Shown: in pieces, positions 1-9,306 of the stretch
Position numbering within the stretch: the stretch's first letter is position 1
Layout: each line of letters opens with the position of its first letter
Source: Williamsia soli
GTDB lineage: Bacteria; Actinomycetota; Actinomycetes; Mycobacteriales; Mycobacteriaceae
NCBI RefSeq assembly: GCF_017377795.1
Contig: NZ_JAFRDR010000011.1
Span: forward strand, 115,646-179,645
Length of the DNA: 64,000 nt
Direction: 5' to 3'
Notes under the pieces: model-generated
The model's database searches: none
What the model was told of the DNA's origin: nothing
The model's input: only the letters and a program-made list of their open reading frames with translations
Program-made: the position numbers and the translations under genes

Positions 1-90
1 CCGAAGTCGGAGGAAATACTCTCTGCCACCAAGCCTTTCGTGAAGGCGGTCATCGACTCGGGTGTGCTTCCTGGTACCAAGAAGAAGTAG
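1..90 (+). CDS. C-terminal end of an unidentified protein (5' part outside the window)
   Basis: An open frame enters from the left edge and ends at the TAG at 88-90, giving 29 residues that finish in three lysines. The short tail (FVKAVIDSGVLPGT) would suit the C-terminus of a periplasmic substrate-binding protein of the NMT1/ABC type, but this is a guess from a few residues. No domain can be assigned. The next gene is convergent on the minus strand, 14 bases away. Confidence 0.5.
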   Translation, partial: PKSEEILSATKPFVKAVIDSGVLPGTKKK

Positions 91-104
91 ACCGGGGTTC
101 CCGG

Positions 105-806
105 TCAGTCGACAGCTTCGATCCGCACATCCAGGTCGACTCGCGGGACGTCGTACTGGTGAACGATGTGAACACAGATCCCGGTCTCGCAGTCGAGTCG
201 AACCAGCGCCGGTGGTGCGATCACCCACTCATCGGTGGTGTCATCGAAGTGACCGTCCAGTAGGGGGCAGCACGAGCACCGCGGATCGTAGGCAGTCGTC
301 GATCGCGCAGTGGCCTGCCAGCTTTCGCGTCCGTGATGATCGACGATGCTGATGTCGGTGAGCACCACCGACGGCGCGGACACATCGTCGATGACGTTGG
401 AGTGCGCGCTGCCAGCAAACTCTGCCGGATCAAGCATCGCCACCCAGTGATAGTTCTCGAAGAAGGTGCCGTGTCCGTAGTCAATGCGCGGATCCTTCGG
501 GCGAGCGATCACCAGACCATCGTCATCGACGGTGGGGGCTGTTGCGGTCGGCCACAAACCCTCGACGGGTAGCCATGGACCATTTCCGCGGCGGTGCATT
601 TGACCGTCGAATGGCCGCAGGGCCTGCTGCGTGGTCAGTACTTCACCCGAGGCAAGTTCTACGCGGACGGAGCCGGGTCGCCGTACAACAGCACGGCGCC
701 ATGAACCAGGTTCCGATGTTGTCCAACGGAACTCGACGCCTGCCCAACGCCATGGCGACGATTGGGCGAGGCGACGGAACTGCGTCGACGTCGGTTGGGT
801 GGGCAC
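105..806 (-). CDS. hypothetical protein, 233 aa
   Basis: A 233-residue frame starting at GTG 806. I do not recognise the family. It is rich in Trp, His and Asp, with no signal peptide or membrane segment. The middle contains a CSCC cluster and the C-terminal part ends in acidic, beta-like sequence (VDLDVRIEAVD). It is convergent with the fragment at the left edge and divergent from the DUF222/HNH gene, with about 180 bases between the two starts. Codon use fits a real high-G+C gene. The start is uncertain, because an internal Met lies near residue 70. Confidence 0.55.
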   Translation of the reverse strand: MPTQPTSTQFRRLAQSSPWRWAGVEFRWTTSEPGSWRRAVVRRPGSVRVELASGEVLTTQQALRPFDGQMHRRGNGPWLPVEGLWPTATAPTVDDDGLVIARPKDPRIDYGHGTFFENYHWVAMLDPAEFAGSAHSNVIDDVSAPSVVLTDISIVDHHGRESWQATARSTTAYDPRCSCCPLLDGHFDDTTDEWVIAPPALVRLDCETGICVHIVHQYDVPRVDLDVRIEAVD

Positions 807-986
807 TGACCCACACTCTCACGAACACGGTGCAATAGCTCCTGAGTTTGGGCGCTCGTATGAGTCTGAGCGGGACACAAGCCAACCAGGGCGGTTTGTC
901 ATCTGAATAGATGAATCTTGGTCTGGGGTCGCGGTAGGTCTGTTTCGGTCGTTGTCGTGTCAGACCCCTGCCGTAGGTTAGCAAGT

Positions 987-2819
987 ATGTTCGAGCCGTG
1001 GCCGAGTCTGGACCCTTCCATCACCGGGATAACGCCGGCGATGTCGTTGCGGGCCAATGACTTGTTGGCCTCGATCGAGCGGGCGTTGACCGGGCAGGGT
1101 TATCTGGAGTGGGCCCGTTACGCCTATGCTGCGGAGCTGCACCGCCAGCTCGAGGCCGAAAGCGTTGCTTCCCACGACTTTCTGCAGGACGCGTACGTCC
1201 AGACCGCAGCTCGCGTGGCTTTGGCGAATCGTCTCTCCCAGACGGCAGCCGAGAGTCATCTCACCTGCGCGCTCGCCTTGCGGGACCGGTTGCCGAGCGT
1301 GGCACTAGCGCTCAAGCACGGTCTGGTGGCCTCGCATCACATCCCGAAGATCGTCTCTCGCACGGATTTGATCGAAGGCACCGACCATGCCGCCGACATC
1401 GACCGCGACATCGCAGAGAGTTTGCGCGGCAAAGGGTCGTGGTCGACCAAAGCCATGCGGGACATGATCGATGCCACTATTTTCCGGCGCGATCCGGACC
1501 TTGTCCGTGAAGACCGCAAGGACGCCAAAGACAAGCGTGGTGTCTGGAGCGAGGGTGAGCAGAACGGGATGGGCAGCCTCACCGCGACGTTGTCGGCTGA
1601 GCACACGGCGATGATCATGAAGCGCTTGGAGATGTTGGCGAAGTCCACCTGCCGACGCGATCCGCGCAAGAAGGCCCAGCGGATGTCCGATGCGTTGTTC
1701 GCGATCACGATGGGCCGTGAGTTCGCGTGCCTGTGCGATGAGGACGAAGAACATCCGTGTGAGGCGGAGATCTGGCCGCTGCCGAGGACGCAGAAGATCG
1801 GTGGGGTCGACGTCAAAATTGTGCTCCACGCGATAGCGAACCAGTCCACCCTCGACGGTGACGACGACGAGCCGGGCTACCTCGAAGGCCATGGCGTCAT
1901 CTCCGCCGAACACGCTCGCGACCTCGCCGAGCAGGACACGACAAAAGTGCGGCCCACGGGCAACAAGAAAAGACCGGCACCCAAAGCTGCGCCGGAGCCC
2001 GCCCCGGAACCAGCGGAGACCGCATCAGGCTCCGAGACACCGGCTACAGCTGATGTTTCGGACGCGCATACGACGGCCGATCCGGGCGAGGACGTCGCCA
2101 GCGAATCCGAGGGCAGGAACACCTCGAGCGACACCGCGGGTGCACACGGTGCTTGCTCGTCATCGCAACCGAACCGCAAAGCCCGTCGCGCGGCGAAGAA
2201 GGCCGCCACCAGGACGATGAATATGCCCGCACCCCCGAAGGATCCCCGATTGGGTTCTCTGAAAGACGTCGACTGGGACAAGGTCACGCCGCGTGCCTTC
2301 GAGGTGATCCCGCTTCCTCCGGTCAAACCCGGCGACCACTACCGGCCCTCAGCGGTTCTCGATGCCTTCCTTCGAATGCGTGACCTGTATTGCATGTGGC
2401 CTGGCTGCAACAAAACCGCATGGACGGCTGACCTTGACCACACCACCGAATACAACCACGAGAACCCCGCCGCCGGCGGCCATACGCACCCGACTGGAAT
2501 GAAAGCGCTCTGCCGTTTTCACCATCTGCTGAAAACGCATTCGGACTGGGTCGATGACCAGTACATGGACAGCCGTGGACGCACCCGAACCGTGGTCATC
2601 ACCCCCGAGGGCCGCACCTACGACGGTCCAGCCTGGACAGGCGACGACCTCTTCCCAGCGCTACAAAACATCGAGTGGCAAGACGCGGCCCCTGCGCCAC
2701 CGCGCAGACCACAACCGGATCAACCAACCCGTACGCGGTCCAGAACCGAGGACAAACACCGACGTCGACAACAGGAGCGCAATCGCAACCGGCTGCGTCG
2801 CGAGTTGCTCGATGAATAA
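987..2819 (+). CDS. DUF222/13E12-repeat protein with C-terminal HNH nuclease domain
   Basis: A 610-residue member of the actinobacterial 13E12/REP13E12 family. Residues of roughly 20-330 form the helical DUF222 region. A low-complexity Pro/Ala/Glu/Ser linker follows at roughly 330-410. The C-terminal HNH domain carries CMWPGC from residue 469, then DLDH...YNH and a CRFHH motif near residue 509, the Cys and His residues expected of a metal-binding HNH fold. The frame is open back to 918, but the ATG at 987 gives the usual N-terminus. Family members occur in many copies per genome; in Mycobacterium tuberculosis the phiRv1 prophage integrates into such a repeat. The cellular role is unknown. A second copy lies inverted at the right edge of the window. 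Confidence 0.85.
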   Translation: MFEPWPSLDPSITGITPAMSLRANDLLASIERALTGQGYLEWARYAYAAELHRQLEAESVASHDFLQDAYVQTAARVALANRLSQTAAESHLTCALALRDRLPSVALALKHGLVASHHIPKIVSRTDLIEGTDHAADIDRDIAESLRGKGSWSTKAMRDMIDATIFRRDPDLVREDRKDAKDKRGVWSEGEQNGMGSLTATLSAEHTAMIMKRLEMLAKSTCRRDPRKKAQRMSDALFAITMGREFACLCDEDEEHPCEAEIWPLPRTQKIGGVDVKIVLHAIANQSTLDGDDDEPGYLEGHGVISAEHARDLAEQDTTKVRPTGNKKRPAPKAAPEPAPEPAETASGSETPATADVSDAHTTADPGEDVASESEGRNTSSDTAGAHGACSSSQPNRKARRAAKKAATRTMNMPAPPKDPRLGSLKDVDWDKVTPRAFEVIPLPPVKPGDHYRPSAVLDAFLRMRDLYCMWPGCNKTAWTADLDHTTEYNHENPAAGGHTHPTGMKALCRFHHLLKTHSDWVDDQYMDSRGRTRTVVITPEGRTYDGPAWTGDDLFPALQNIEWQDAAPAPPRRPQPDQPTRTRSRTEDKHRRRQQERNRNRLRRELLDE

Positions 2820-2858
2820 CCGGTGTCCTGGACACGGTGCATAGGTCAGACTGCTCTG

Positions 2859-4271
2859 ATGCTGTTGACCATTTCCGCCGAACGTTCGCCGGCCCTCGCA
2901 GTGCCGAGCGATCTGGGCTTCCTCCTGCACAAGCATCCGGAGAAGGTGCAACCGTTCAACGTGTACGGAGGTACAGCGCACGTCTTCTACCCCGAGGTCA
3001 CCGACGTCCGGTGCACCGTCGCAATGGTGCTCGAGGTCGACCCGGTCGCATTGGTACGCGGGCGGTCTGGTTCCAATGACGGATTCGCACTGGGACAGTA
3101 CGTGAACGACCGCCCGTACGTGGCGTCGTCGCTGCTGTCGGTGGCTATGGGAAAGGTGTTCCGCTCGGCACTGAACGGGCACTGCGCGGCGCGTGCAGAT
3201 CTGGTCGACACTGAGTTACCGCTGACCATCACGCTGCCTGCAGTTCCGGGTGAACCGGATGTCGTGCGTCGACTGTTCGAGCCGATGGGATGGCAGGTAA
3301 GCGCTGCCCCGCCAGCGCTGGATCAGACGCGACCGGACTGGGGCGATGCACCGATGGTCTCGTTGACCCTGCGCGGCGATCTGCGGCTGTCAGAGGCGCT
3401 GAACCACCTCTACGTTCTGCTGCCGGTTCTCGATGACGCCAAGCACTACTGGGTCGACGACGCTGAGGTCGACAAGCTGGTCAGGGCAGGATCGGGATGG
3501 CTGGCGACGCACCAGGAGCGGGAATTCATCACGCATCGCTACCTTGCCCACCAGCGCGGGCTGAAAGACGCTGCGACTCAGCGGTTGATCGAACTGGATG
3601 ACAGACCCGTCGACGACGCAGTGCAGGACGAGGAGCCTGCGGTGCAGCGCCCCCTGGTCCGTCTGCGTCACGATGCGGTCCTCGAGGTCGTGCGTGAGCT
3701 CAGACCGGCGTCGATCGTCGACCTCGGTTGCGGTCCTGGCGCCCTGCTGGGCTCTTTGCTCGAACTGCAGGGGGTCGCGAAGGTGATCGGCACGGAAGTG
3801 TCCGACACCTCGCTGACGAAGGCCGCGAAGCGGCTGCACGTGACGGAGATGACCGAGCGGCAATCGGCTCGGTTGTCGTTGCTGCTCTCGTCGCTGCAGT
3901 ATGAGGACGATCGACTCGAGAACCTCGACCTGGCCATCCTCATGGAGGTCGTCGAGCACATCGACCTCGATCGGCTGCCGGCTGTGGTGGCCAACGTGTT
4001 CGGAGCGATGCGGCCAGGTCATGTCGTGATCACGACACCCAACGCCGAGTACAACGTGCGCTATCCGGCGTTGATGGGAGGCGGTTTTCGGCACCCCGAT
4101 CACCGCTTCGAGTGGACTCGGGATGAGTTCACCGCGTGGGCCGGATCGGTCGGTGAGGCCTACGGTTACGACATTGTTCTGCGGCCTGTGGGTGAACTCG
4201 ACGGTGAGGTCGGCTCACCGACGCAGATGGCTGTGTTCAGTCGGCGCGCAGAGTCGGGGGTCAACGCATGA
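2859..4271 (+). CDS. hen1: bacterial Hen1, 3'-terminal RNA ribose 2'-O-methyltransferase
   Basis: A 470-residue bacterial Hen1. The N-terminal half (about 1-250) is the bacterial-specific region that recruits and activates Pnkp. The C-terminal half is an AdoMet methyltransferase with a DLGCGPG cofactor loop and an EVVEH motif matching the metal-binding ExxEH of the family, followed by the late HPDHRFEWTR element. Hen1 marks the 3' end at the break with a 2'-O-methyl group before ligation, so that a repaired RNA resists a second cut at the same site. The start is set at the ATG at 2859 because bacterial Hen1 proteins begin MLLTI; an upstream GTG at 2823 is possible. Its last four bases overlap pnkp as ATGA, so translation is probably coupled. 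Confidence 0.93.
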   Translation: MLLTISAERSPALAVPSDLGFLLHKHPEKVQPFNVYGGTAHVFYPEVTDVRCTVAMVLEVDPVALVRGRSGSNDGFALGQYVNDRPYVASSLLSVAMGKVFRSALNGHCAARADLVDTELPLTITLPAVPGEPDVVRRLFEPMGWQVSAAPPALDQTRPDWGDAPMVSLTLRGDLRLSEALNHLYVLLPVLDDAKHYWVDDAEVDKLVRAGSGWLATHQEREFITHRYLAHQRGLKDAATQRLIELDDRPVDDAVQDEEPAVQRPLVRLRHDAVLEVVRELRPASIVDLGCGPGALLGSLLELQGVAKVIGTEVSDTSLTKAAKRLHVTEMTERQSARLSLLLSSLQYEDDRLENLDLAILMEVVEHIDLDRLPAVVANVFGAMRPGHVVITTPNAEYNVRYPALMGGGFRHPDHRFEWTRDEFTAWAGSVGEAYGYDIVLRPVGELDGEVGSPTQMAVFSRRAESGVNA

Positions 4272-6763
4272 GCGAGTTGAGCATTCCCGAACTCTCCCTG
4301 GTGCTCCTCATCGGTACGAGCGGGTCCGGGAAGTCGACGTTCGCTGCGACACACTTCGCATCGACGGAGATCGTGTCCAGCGACGCCTGCCGAGCGATGG
4401 TCTCCGACGACCCCAACGACCAGACCGCGACGACGGACGCGTTCGCCCTGCTCGAGTACATCGCGGGCAAACGCCTCGATCGTGGTCGTCTTACGGTCAT
4501 CGATGCGACCAACGTGCAGCCCTCGTCCCGAAAGTCGTTGCTCGCGTTGGCCAAGGACCACGACGTGCTGCCGGTGGCGATCGTCTTGGACCTACCAACC
4601 GCGGTAGCGTTGGAGCGCAATGCGTCTCGACCTGACCGCGACTTCGGCGCCCACGTCATCAAGCGCCAGCACGATCAGTTGCGGCGGTCTCTGCGCGGCC
4701 TCAAACGCGAAGGATTTCGCACGATCCACGTTCTGGACTCGGCGGAGGCCGTCGCGCAGGCGTCGATCGTTCGAACCCGACTGTTCAATGATCAGCGGGA
4801 CCAACATGGTCCGTTCGATGTGATCGGCGACGTACACGGATGTCGCGAGGAACTGGAAACGTTGCTCGCCTCCCTGGGCTACGTGATCACCCGCGACGTC
4901 AGTGGCCGCCCGGTCGACGCGTCGCACCCGACCGGCCGGAAAGCAATCTTTGTCGGAGATCTGGTCGATCGTGGACCGGACTCCACAGGCGTGCTCCGTC
5001 TGGTGATGGGCATGGTCCGAAGCGACAGCGCGCTGTGCGTATCGGGTAATCACGAAGCGAAACTCGTTCGTGCGCTGTCGCGAAAAGACGTCAAACCGAC
5101 GCACGGACTGAAAGAGACACTGGATCAGCTCGCCGCTGAGGACGAATCATTTGTCAGCGAGGTCCGTCGGTTCTGCGATGGGCTCGTCGCTCACTACGTG
5201 CTCGACGACGGCAAACTCGTTGTTGCGCATGCCGGTCTGAAGGAGAAGTACCACGGGCGGGCATCGGGACGGGTCCGCGCATTCGCGCTGTACGGAGATA
5301 CGAGCGGCGAGACGGACGAGTTCGGGTTGCCGATTCGCTACCCGTGGGCCGATGACTACCGTGGGTCCGCGATGGTGCTGTACGGGCACACCCCGGTGCC
5401 CGAGACCGAATGGATCAACGACACTCTGTGCCTCGACACCGGTTGTGTTTTCGGCGGAAGCCTGACTGCACTGCGCTATCCAGAACGCGAGGTCGTCTCG
5501 GTGCCCGCGACAACCACGTACTACGAACCGGTGCGTCCGCTGGCTCCGCCGGAACGTGATCCGAAGGTGTTGACTCTGAACGACATTCTCGGTCACCGCG
5601 TGATCGAAACCCGACACATGGGGCGCCTGTCGCTTCGTGAGGAGAACGCAGCCGGCGCTCTGGAAGTCATGAGCCGGTTCGCGATCGCCCCTGCGCAGCT
5701 GATCTACTTGCCGCCGACGATGTCGCCGGTCGACAGCTCGTCGCGGGACGGCGTCCTCGAGCATCCGGACGAGGCGTTCAGTCACTACGCGAAGCGTGCC
5801 GTCGACCGCGTAATCTGCGAGGAGAAGCACATGGGGTCGCGCGCCATCGTGCGCGTCGCCGCCGACGGAACCGGCGTCATCTATTCTCGCACCGGCCGGG
5901 CGTTCTTCGACGCCGACCGGCAGGCGGTGGTGTTGACGCGGATCGCTGATGCCATCGCCAAGGCTGGTATCTGGACCGAACTCGGGGCAAGCTGGTTGCT
6001 GCTGGACACCGAGGTACTGCCGTGGACGGCGAAGGCCGAGGCCATGGTCCGCAGCCAGTACGCGAAGGTCGGTGCGGCGGCGGCAACCTCGCTTCCCGCC
6101 GCAATCGACGTGCTCGAGGCCGCCGCGGCTCGCGGCGCCGACATCGGAGACCTGCTTGCTCGAACGCGGTCGCGGGCCGCCAACGCCGAACGCTTTGTCG
6201 ACTCATACCGCCGATACGTGCAGCCGATCGACAATCCGCTGGGCATTCAGGTGGCGCCCTTTCAAGTGCTGGCCGGTGACACGGGCACGTACGAGACGCG
6301 GGACCACCTATGGCACCTCGACATCGCAGATCGCCTGGTGGACAACGACCCGGAACTGTTCAGGACCACAAGGCGACTCCTGGTCGAGACCGCCGACGAC
6401 ACATCGCGTGCAGCGGGAGTGGCGTGGTGGGAGGACCTGACGGCAGCCGGCGGGGAAGGCATGGTCGTCAAGCCGTTGAGCAATCTGGTCCGCGGCTCCA
6501 AAGGTTTGGTACAACCGGGACTGAAGGTCCGAGGCCCCGAATATCTGCGCATCATCTACGGCGCCGACTACACCGACCCGGACACACTGGCCCGGCTCAA
6601 GCAGCGCAATCTCGGCCACAAGCGGTCGATGGCATTGCGCGAGTACGCGCTTGGACTGGAGGCTGTCAGTCGTGCCGTTGACGGCGACCCTGTGTGGCAG
6701 GTCCACCAGTGTGTGTTCGGTGTTCTCGCCATGGAGTCGGAACCGGTCGATCCGCGACTGTGA
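4268..6763 (+). CDS. pnkp: polynucleotide kinase-phosphatase-ligase Pnkp
   Basis: An 831-residue three-domain RNA-repair enzyme. The kinase domain (about 1-165) has its P-loop at 16-23 (GTSGSGKS). The calcineurin-type phosphatase (about 180-430) shows GDVHG near 187-191, then GDLVDRG and GNHE. The C-terminal ligase/adenylyltransferase region (about 470-831) has the nucleotidyl lysine in KHMG at Lys520. The enzyme heals 5'-OH and 2',3'-cyclic phosphate ends made by ribotoxins and, complexed with Hen1, seals them. It overlaps hen1 by four bases and is convergent with cydB, with 12 bases between the stops. All key motifs are intact. Confidence 0.95.
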   Translation: MSELSIPELSLVLLIGTSGSGKSTFAATHFASTEIVSSDACRAMVSDDPNDQTATTDAFALLEYIAGKRLDRGRLTVIDATNVQPSSRKSLLALAKDHDVLPVAIVLDLPTAVALERNASRPDRDFGAHVIKRQHDQLRRSLRGLKREGFRTIHVLDSAEAVAQASIVRTRLFNDQRDQHGPFDVIGDVHGCREELETLLASLGYVITRDVSGRPVDASHPTGRKAIFVGDLVDRGPDSTGVLRLVMGMVRSDSALCVSGNHEAKLVRALSRKDVKPTHGLKETLDQLAAEDESFVSEVRRFCDGLVAHYVLDDGKLVVAHAGLKEKYHGRASGRVRAFALYGDTSGETDEFGLPIRYPWADDYRGSAMVLYGHTPVPETEWINDTLCLDTGCVFGGSLTALRYPEREVVSVPATTTYYEPVRPLAPPERDPKVLTLNDILGHRVIETRHMGRLSLREENAAGALEVMSRFAIAPAQLIYLPPTMSPVDSSSRDGVLEHPDEAFSHYAKRAVDRVICEEKHMGSRAIVRVAADGTGVIYSRTGRAFFDADRQAVVLTRIADAIAKAGIWTELGASWLLLDTEVLPWTAKAEAMVRSQYAKVGAAAATSLPAAIDVLEAAAARGADIGDLLARTRSRAANAERFVDSYRRYVQPIDNPLGIQVAPFQVLAGDTGTYETRDHLWHLDIADRLVDNDPELFRTTRRLLVETADDTSRAAGVAWWEDLTAAGGEGMVVKPLSNLVRGSKGLVQPGLKVRGPEYLRIIYGADYTDPDTLARLKQRNLGHKRSMALREYALGLEAVSRAVDGDPVWQVHQCVFGVLAMESEPVDPRL

Positions 6764-6775
6764 AGCCGGGCTCGA

Positions 6776-7777
6776 TCAGCCTTCTTCGGGTAAGAGGTTT
6801 CTCCGGTCGAGCACGTAGAGCAGTCCGAGTGACGGCAGGACGAGAAGTCCGGCAGCGATCGTCGCCACCAGCAGGGCCCCGAGCGTGCCGGATGGCGCAG
6901 CAGCATCGGTGACAGTGACACTTTCGGGCAGCAGGTAGGGGGTTTGCGCGACGCCGAAGGCGACCATGGCGGCGCCCACTGCCGCGTACGACAGCCACTG
7001 CGGAAAACGATTGTCTCGCCGAATGATCAGTACGAGCGACGCGACACCGCACAACCCGGACAGGATCATCAAGGGGAGTGCCCTGGACGTCAGACCGTCG
7101 AACAGATACGTGGCGTACTCCCACAGCACGAAGATGCCTGCTGTGAAAGCGATCCCGGCAACGACGGCAGCACCGATGGCGCGCTTGCGGAAATACTCGG
7201 TCATCTCGTCGTCGCCGAGCCGGTGAGCATCACAGATGAGATTGACTGCGGCCAGATAAGCCGCGACGATCACGGCGAGAACCCCGCCGAGGATGGATAC
7301 CGGATTCATCCAGCTCGCGAACGGATCATCGGCCCGGCCGCCTGGCGGAACGTGCCCGGATGCGATCGAACCGATCACGGCTCCGAGGCAGTACGGGACG
7401 AGGACCGACGACGCCGCGAACACTGCACCGAAGGTGCGCTGGTCGCGGGTGCGCAGGACTGCTTTCCGAAACGCAAAACTCGACCCGCGGAGCACGATCC
7501 CGAACGCCGCGATGGACAGCGGCACGAACAACGTCAGCGTGATCGACGCGTACACCTGAGGAAATGCGGTCCACAGCACCACGAAACTGAAGATCAGCCA
7601 GACGTGATTGGCCTCCCACACCGGTCCGATGGAACGGTCGATGAGTTCGCGGGGCCGCGCTCCCGCACGGGTCCCTCCCGCGACGAGGTCCCAGAATCCG
7701 GCCCCGAAGTCGGCACCACCGAGCATCGCGTAGGCCACGATGCCGATCATCAGGGCGATTGCGATCAGCGAGCTCAT
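6776..7777 (-). CDS. cydB: cytochrome bd ubiquinol/menaquinol oxidase subunit II
   Basis: A 333-residue polytopic membrane protein. It begins with a hydrophobic segment containing the GGADFGAGFWDL element typical of CydB, followed by the conserved EANHVWLIF stretch. It pairs with CydA in the quinol-oxidising, oxygen-reducing bd terminal oxidase used at low oxygen or under respiratory inhibition. The ATG at 7777 overlaps the cydA stop as ATGA, so the two are translationally coupled. The open frame continues upstream through the antisense of cydA, but that part is not coding. cydDC, often next in mycobacterial operons, is absent here. Confidence 0.95.
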   Translation of the reverse strand: MSSLIAIALMIGIVAYAMLGGADFGAGFWDLVAGGTRAGARPRELIDRSIGPVWEANHVWLIFSFVVLWTAFPQVYASITLTLFVPLSIAAFGIVLRGSSFAFRKAVLRTRDQRTFGAVFAASSVLVPYCLGAVIGSIASGHVPPGGRADDPFASWMNPVSILGGVLAVIVAAYLAAVNLICDAHRLGDDEMTEYFRKRAIGAAVVAGIAFTAGIFVLWEYATYLFDGLTSRALPLMILSGLCGVASLVLIIRRDNRFPQWLSYAAVGAAMVAFGVAQTPYLLPESVTVTDAAAPSGTLGALLVATIAAGLLVLPSLGLLYVLDRRNLLPEEG

Positions 7778-9192
7778 CGGTCGGGCACCGCTTCGCTCGG
7801 CCCGTACGGAACACCGACGTCGTCGTCTGTCTGCTCGGCCTCGTCGGCAGCGCGGAACCGTCTGGTCATGTGCCTGAGCACCAGTATCGTCGTGACGCCA
7901 AGAGCCAGATAGATCACGAACACCACGATGAACGTGAGCCACACGCTGGTGTTGGCGGTCGCCGCGTCCTCGACCTTCATGAAGTTGTAGACGATCCACG
8001 GTTGCCTGCCGACCTCGGAGACGATCCAGCCCGCCTCCATGGTGATCACGGCAAGGACTCCGCAGCACGCCGCGATCCGCAGGAACCACTTGCTCTGCGG
8101 CATGTCCTTCCGGAAGACCCAGCAGGCGGCGTACCAGAGCGCGATCAGCAACAAGAACGAACCGAGACCCACCATCACGTCCCAGGCGAGATGCACCACG
8201 TTGGCCTGGTGGAAAGAGGGTCGGTCGCCCTCGGGGAAACTCTTCAATCCCTGTACGACGGTGGACGTACCGGAGGAGGGATCGGACAGGATCGACGCCA
8301 TCCCCGGTATCGGGATCCCGCCGCGCACGTTGCCGTCCTCGTCGAGGTAGCCGAGCAATGTCTCCGGCACGTCGGCGCTGGTTTCGGGGACGATTTCCAT
8401 CGCGGCGAACTTCATGGGCTGGTTGGTGTACACCCACCGGGCGAGGGCGTCTCCGATGGCCATTTGCGGGACCATCGCCGCGCTCGCGACCGAGAACGGG
8501 ATGATGAAGCCGATGCGGTGGTAGCGGTCGCGTCTGCCGCGGAGCATGCCGACCGCGTAGACGGACGCAACCAGGAACCCGCCGACGACGTAGGCGGCAA
8601 CGATCATGTGTGCCGACTGCAACGGCATCGACTTGTTGAAGATGACTCCGAGCGGGTCGACCTCCGTCACATTGCCGGCGGCGTCGAGGGTGAAACCGGA
8701 CGGCGTGTTCATCCAGGCGTTGGCGGCGATCACGGATGCACTGCCCAAGACGCCGGACAGGACGATGGGAATCCCGGTGATGAAGTGCGTCCAGGGCTTC
8801 AGTCGTTTCCAGCCGTAGATGTAGATGGCCACGAAGATCGCTTCGAGGAAGAAGAACAGACCTTCGAAGGCGAAGGGTATCCCGAACGCCTCGCCCCATT
8901 TGCCCATGAATCGTGGCCAGAGCAAACCGAATTCGAAGGAGAGCACCGTTCCGGTCACCGCACCGACGGCGAAGGTCACCGCCATGTACTTCGACCACCG
9001 CTGGGCAAGCCGCATCGCGTCGGCATCTCCATGACGGATGCCGCGATAGTTCGCGATGAGCGTCATGAACGCCCACGACACCCCGAGCGGCACCAGGATG
9101 ATGTGGAACGCGAGGGTGAAGGCCATCTGCGAGCGTGCCCAGGGGAGGGGGTCGACCGTCGGCAATGCCAGGACGAGTTGCGACGTGCTCAC
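7774..9192 (-). CDS. cydA: cytochrome bd ubiquinol/menaquinol oxidase subunit I
   Basis: The 472-residue haem-bearing subunit of cytochrome bd. It has the N-terminal helix with a conserved His at about residue 30 (LAFHIILVPLG), the long FEGLFFFLEAIF helix and the GRQPW signature of the quinol site. The start is placed at the GTG at 9192 because a GGGAGGG ribosome-binding site lies just upstream; the frame stays open to 9249. The roughly 100-base gap to the next gene should hold the promoter of the cydAB operon. Confidence 0.95.
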   Translation of the reverse strand: MSTSQLVLALPTVDPLPWARSQMAFTLAFHIILVPLGVSWAFMTLIANYRGIRHGDADAMRLAQRWSKYMAVTFAVGAVTGTVLSFEFGLLWPRFMGKWGEAFGIPFAFEGLFFFLEAIFVAIYIYGWKRLKPWTHFITGIPIVLSGVLGSASVIAANAWMNTPSGFTLDAAGNVTEVDPLGVIFNKSMPLQSAHMIVAAYVVGGFLVASVYAVGMLRGRRDRYHRIGFIIPFSVASAAMVPQMAIGDALARWVYTNQPMKFAAMEIVPETSADVPETLLGYLDEDGNVRGGIPIPGMASILSDPSSGTSTVVQGLKSFPEGDRPSFHQANVVHLAWDVMVGLGSFLLLIALWYAACWVFRKDMPQSKWFLRIAACCGVLAVITMEAGWIVSEVGRQPWIVYNFMKVEDAATANTSVWLTFIVVFVIYLALGVTTILVLRHMTRRFRAADEAEQTDDDVGVPYGPSEAVPDR

Positions 9193-9306
9193 GACGGGCC
9201 CTCCCGTTCCCGCGCAGACCGATCTGGGCGGACAGGATGTTTCTAACACGAACGGCCTCGGCGCGCCGGGTGTCGCAATTATCGGGGTGAAGCCTGGCTG
9301 GTCTCG

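Noticed and set aside
4769..4785. tRNA T-loop-like gttcgaaccc
   Set aside because: It lies inside pnkp and no cloverleaf can be drawn around it. Similar chance hits occur at about 62343.
6776..9076. 766-codon version of CydB extending through cydA
   Set aside because: The extra 433 residues are Arg/His-rich antiframe sequence over cydA. The real CydB starts at 7777 with ATGA coupling.
7759..9246. 495-codon plus-strand open frame opposite cydA
   Set aside because: It is antisense to a certain gene with all cytochrome bd motifs; the translation is rich in Arg, His and Gly and resembles no protein. Long antisense frames are common at high G+C.
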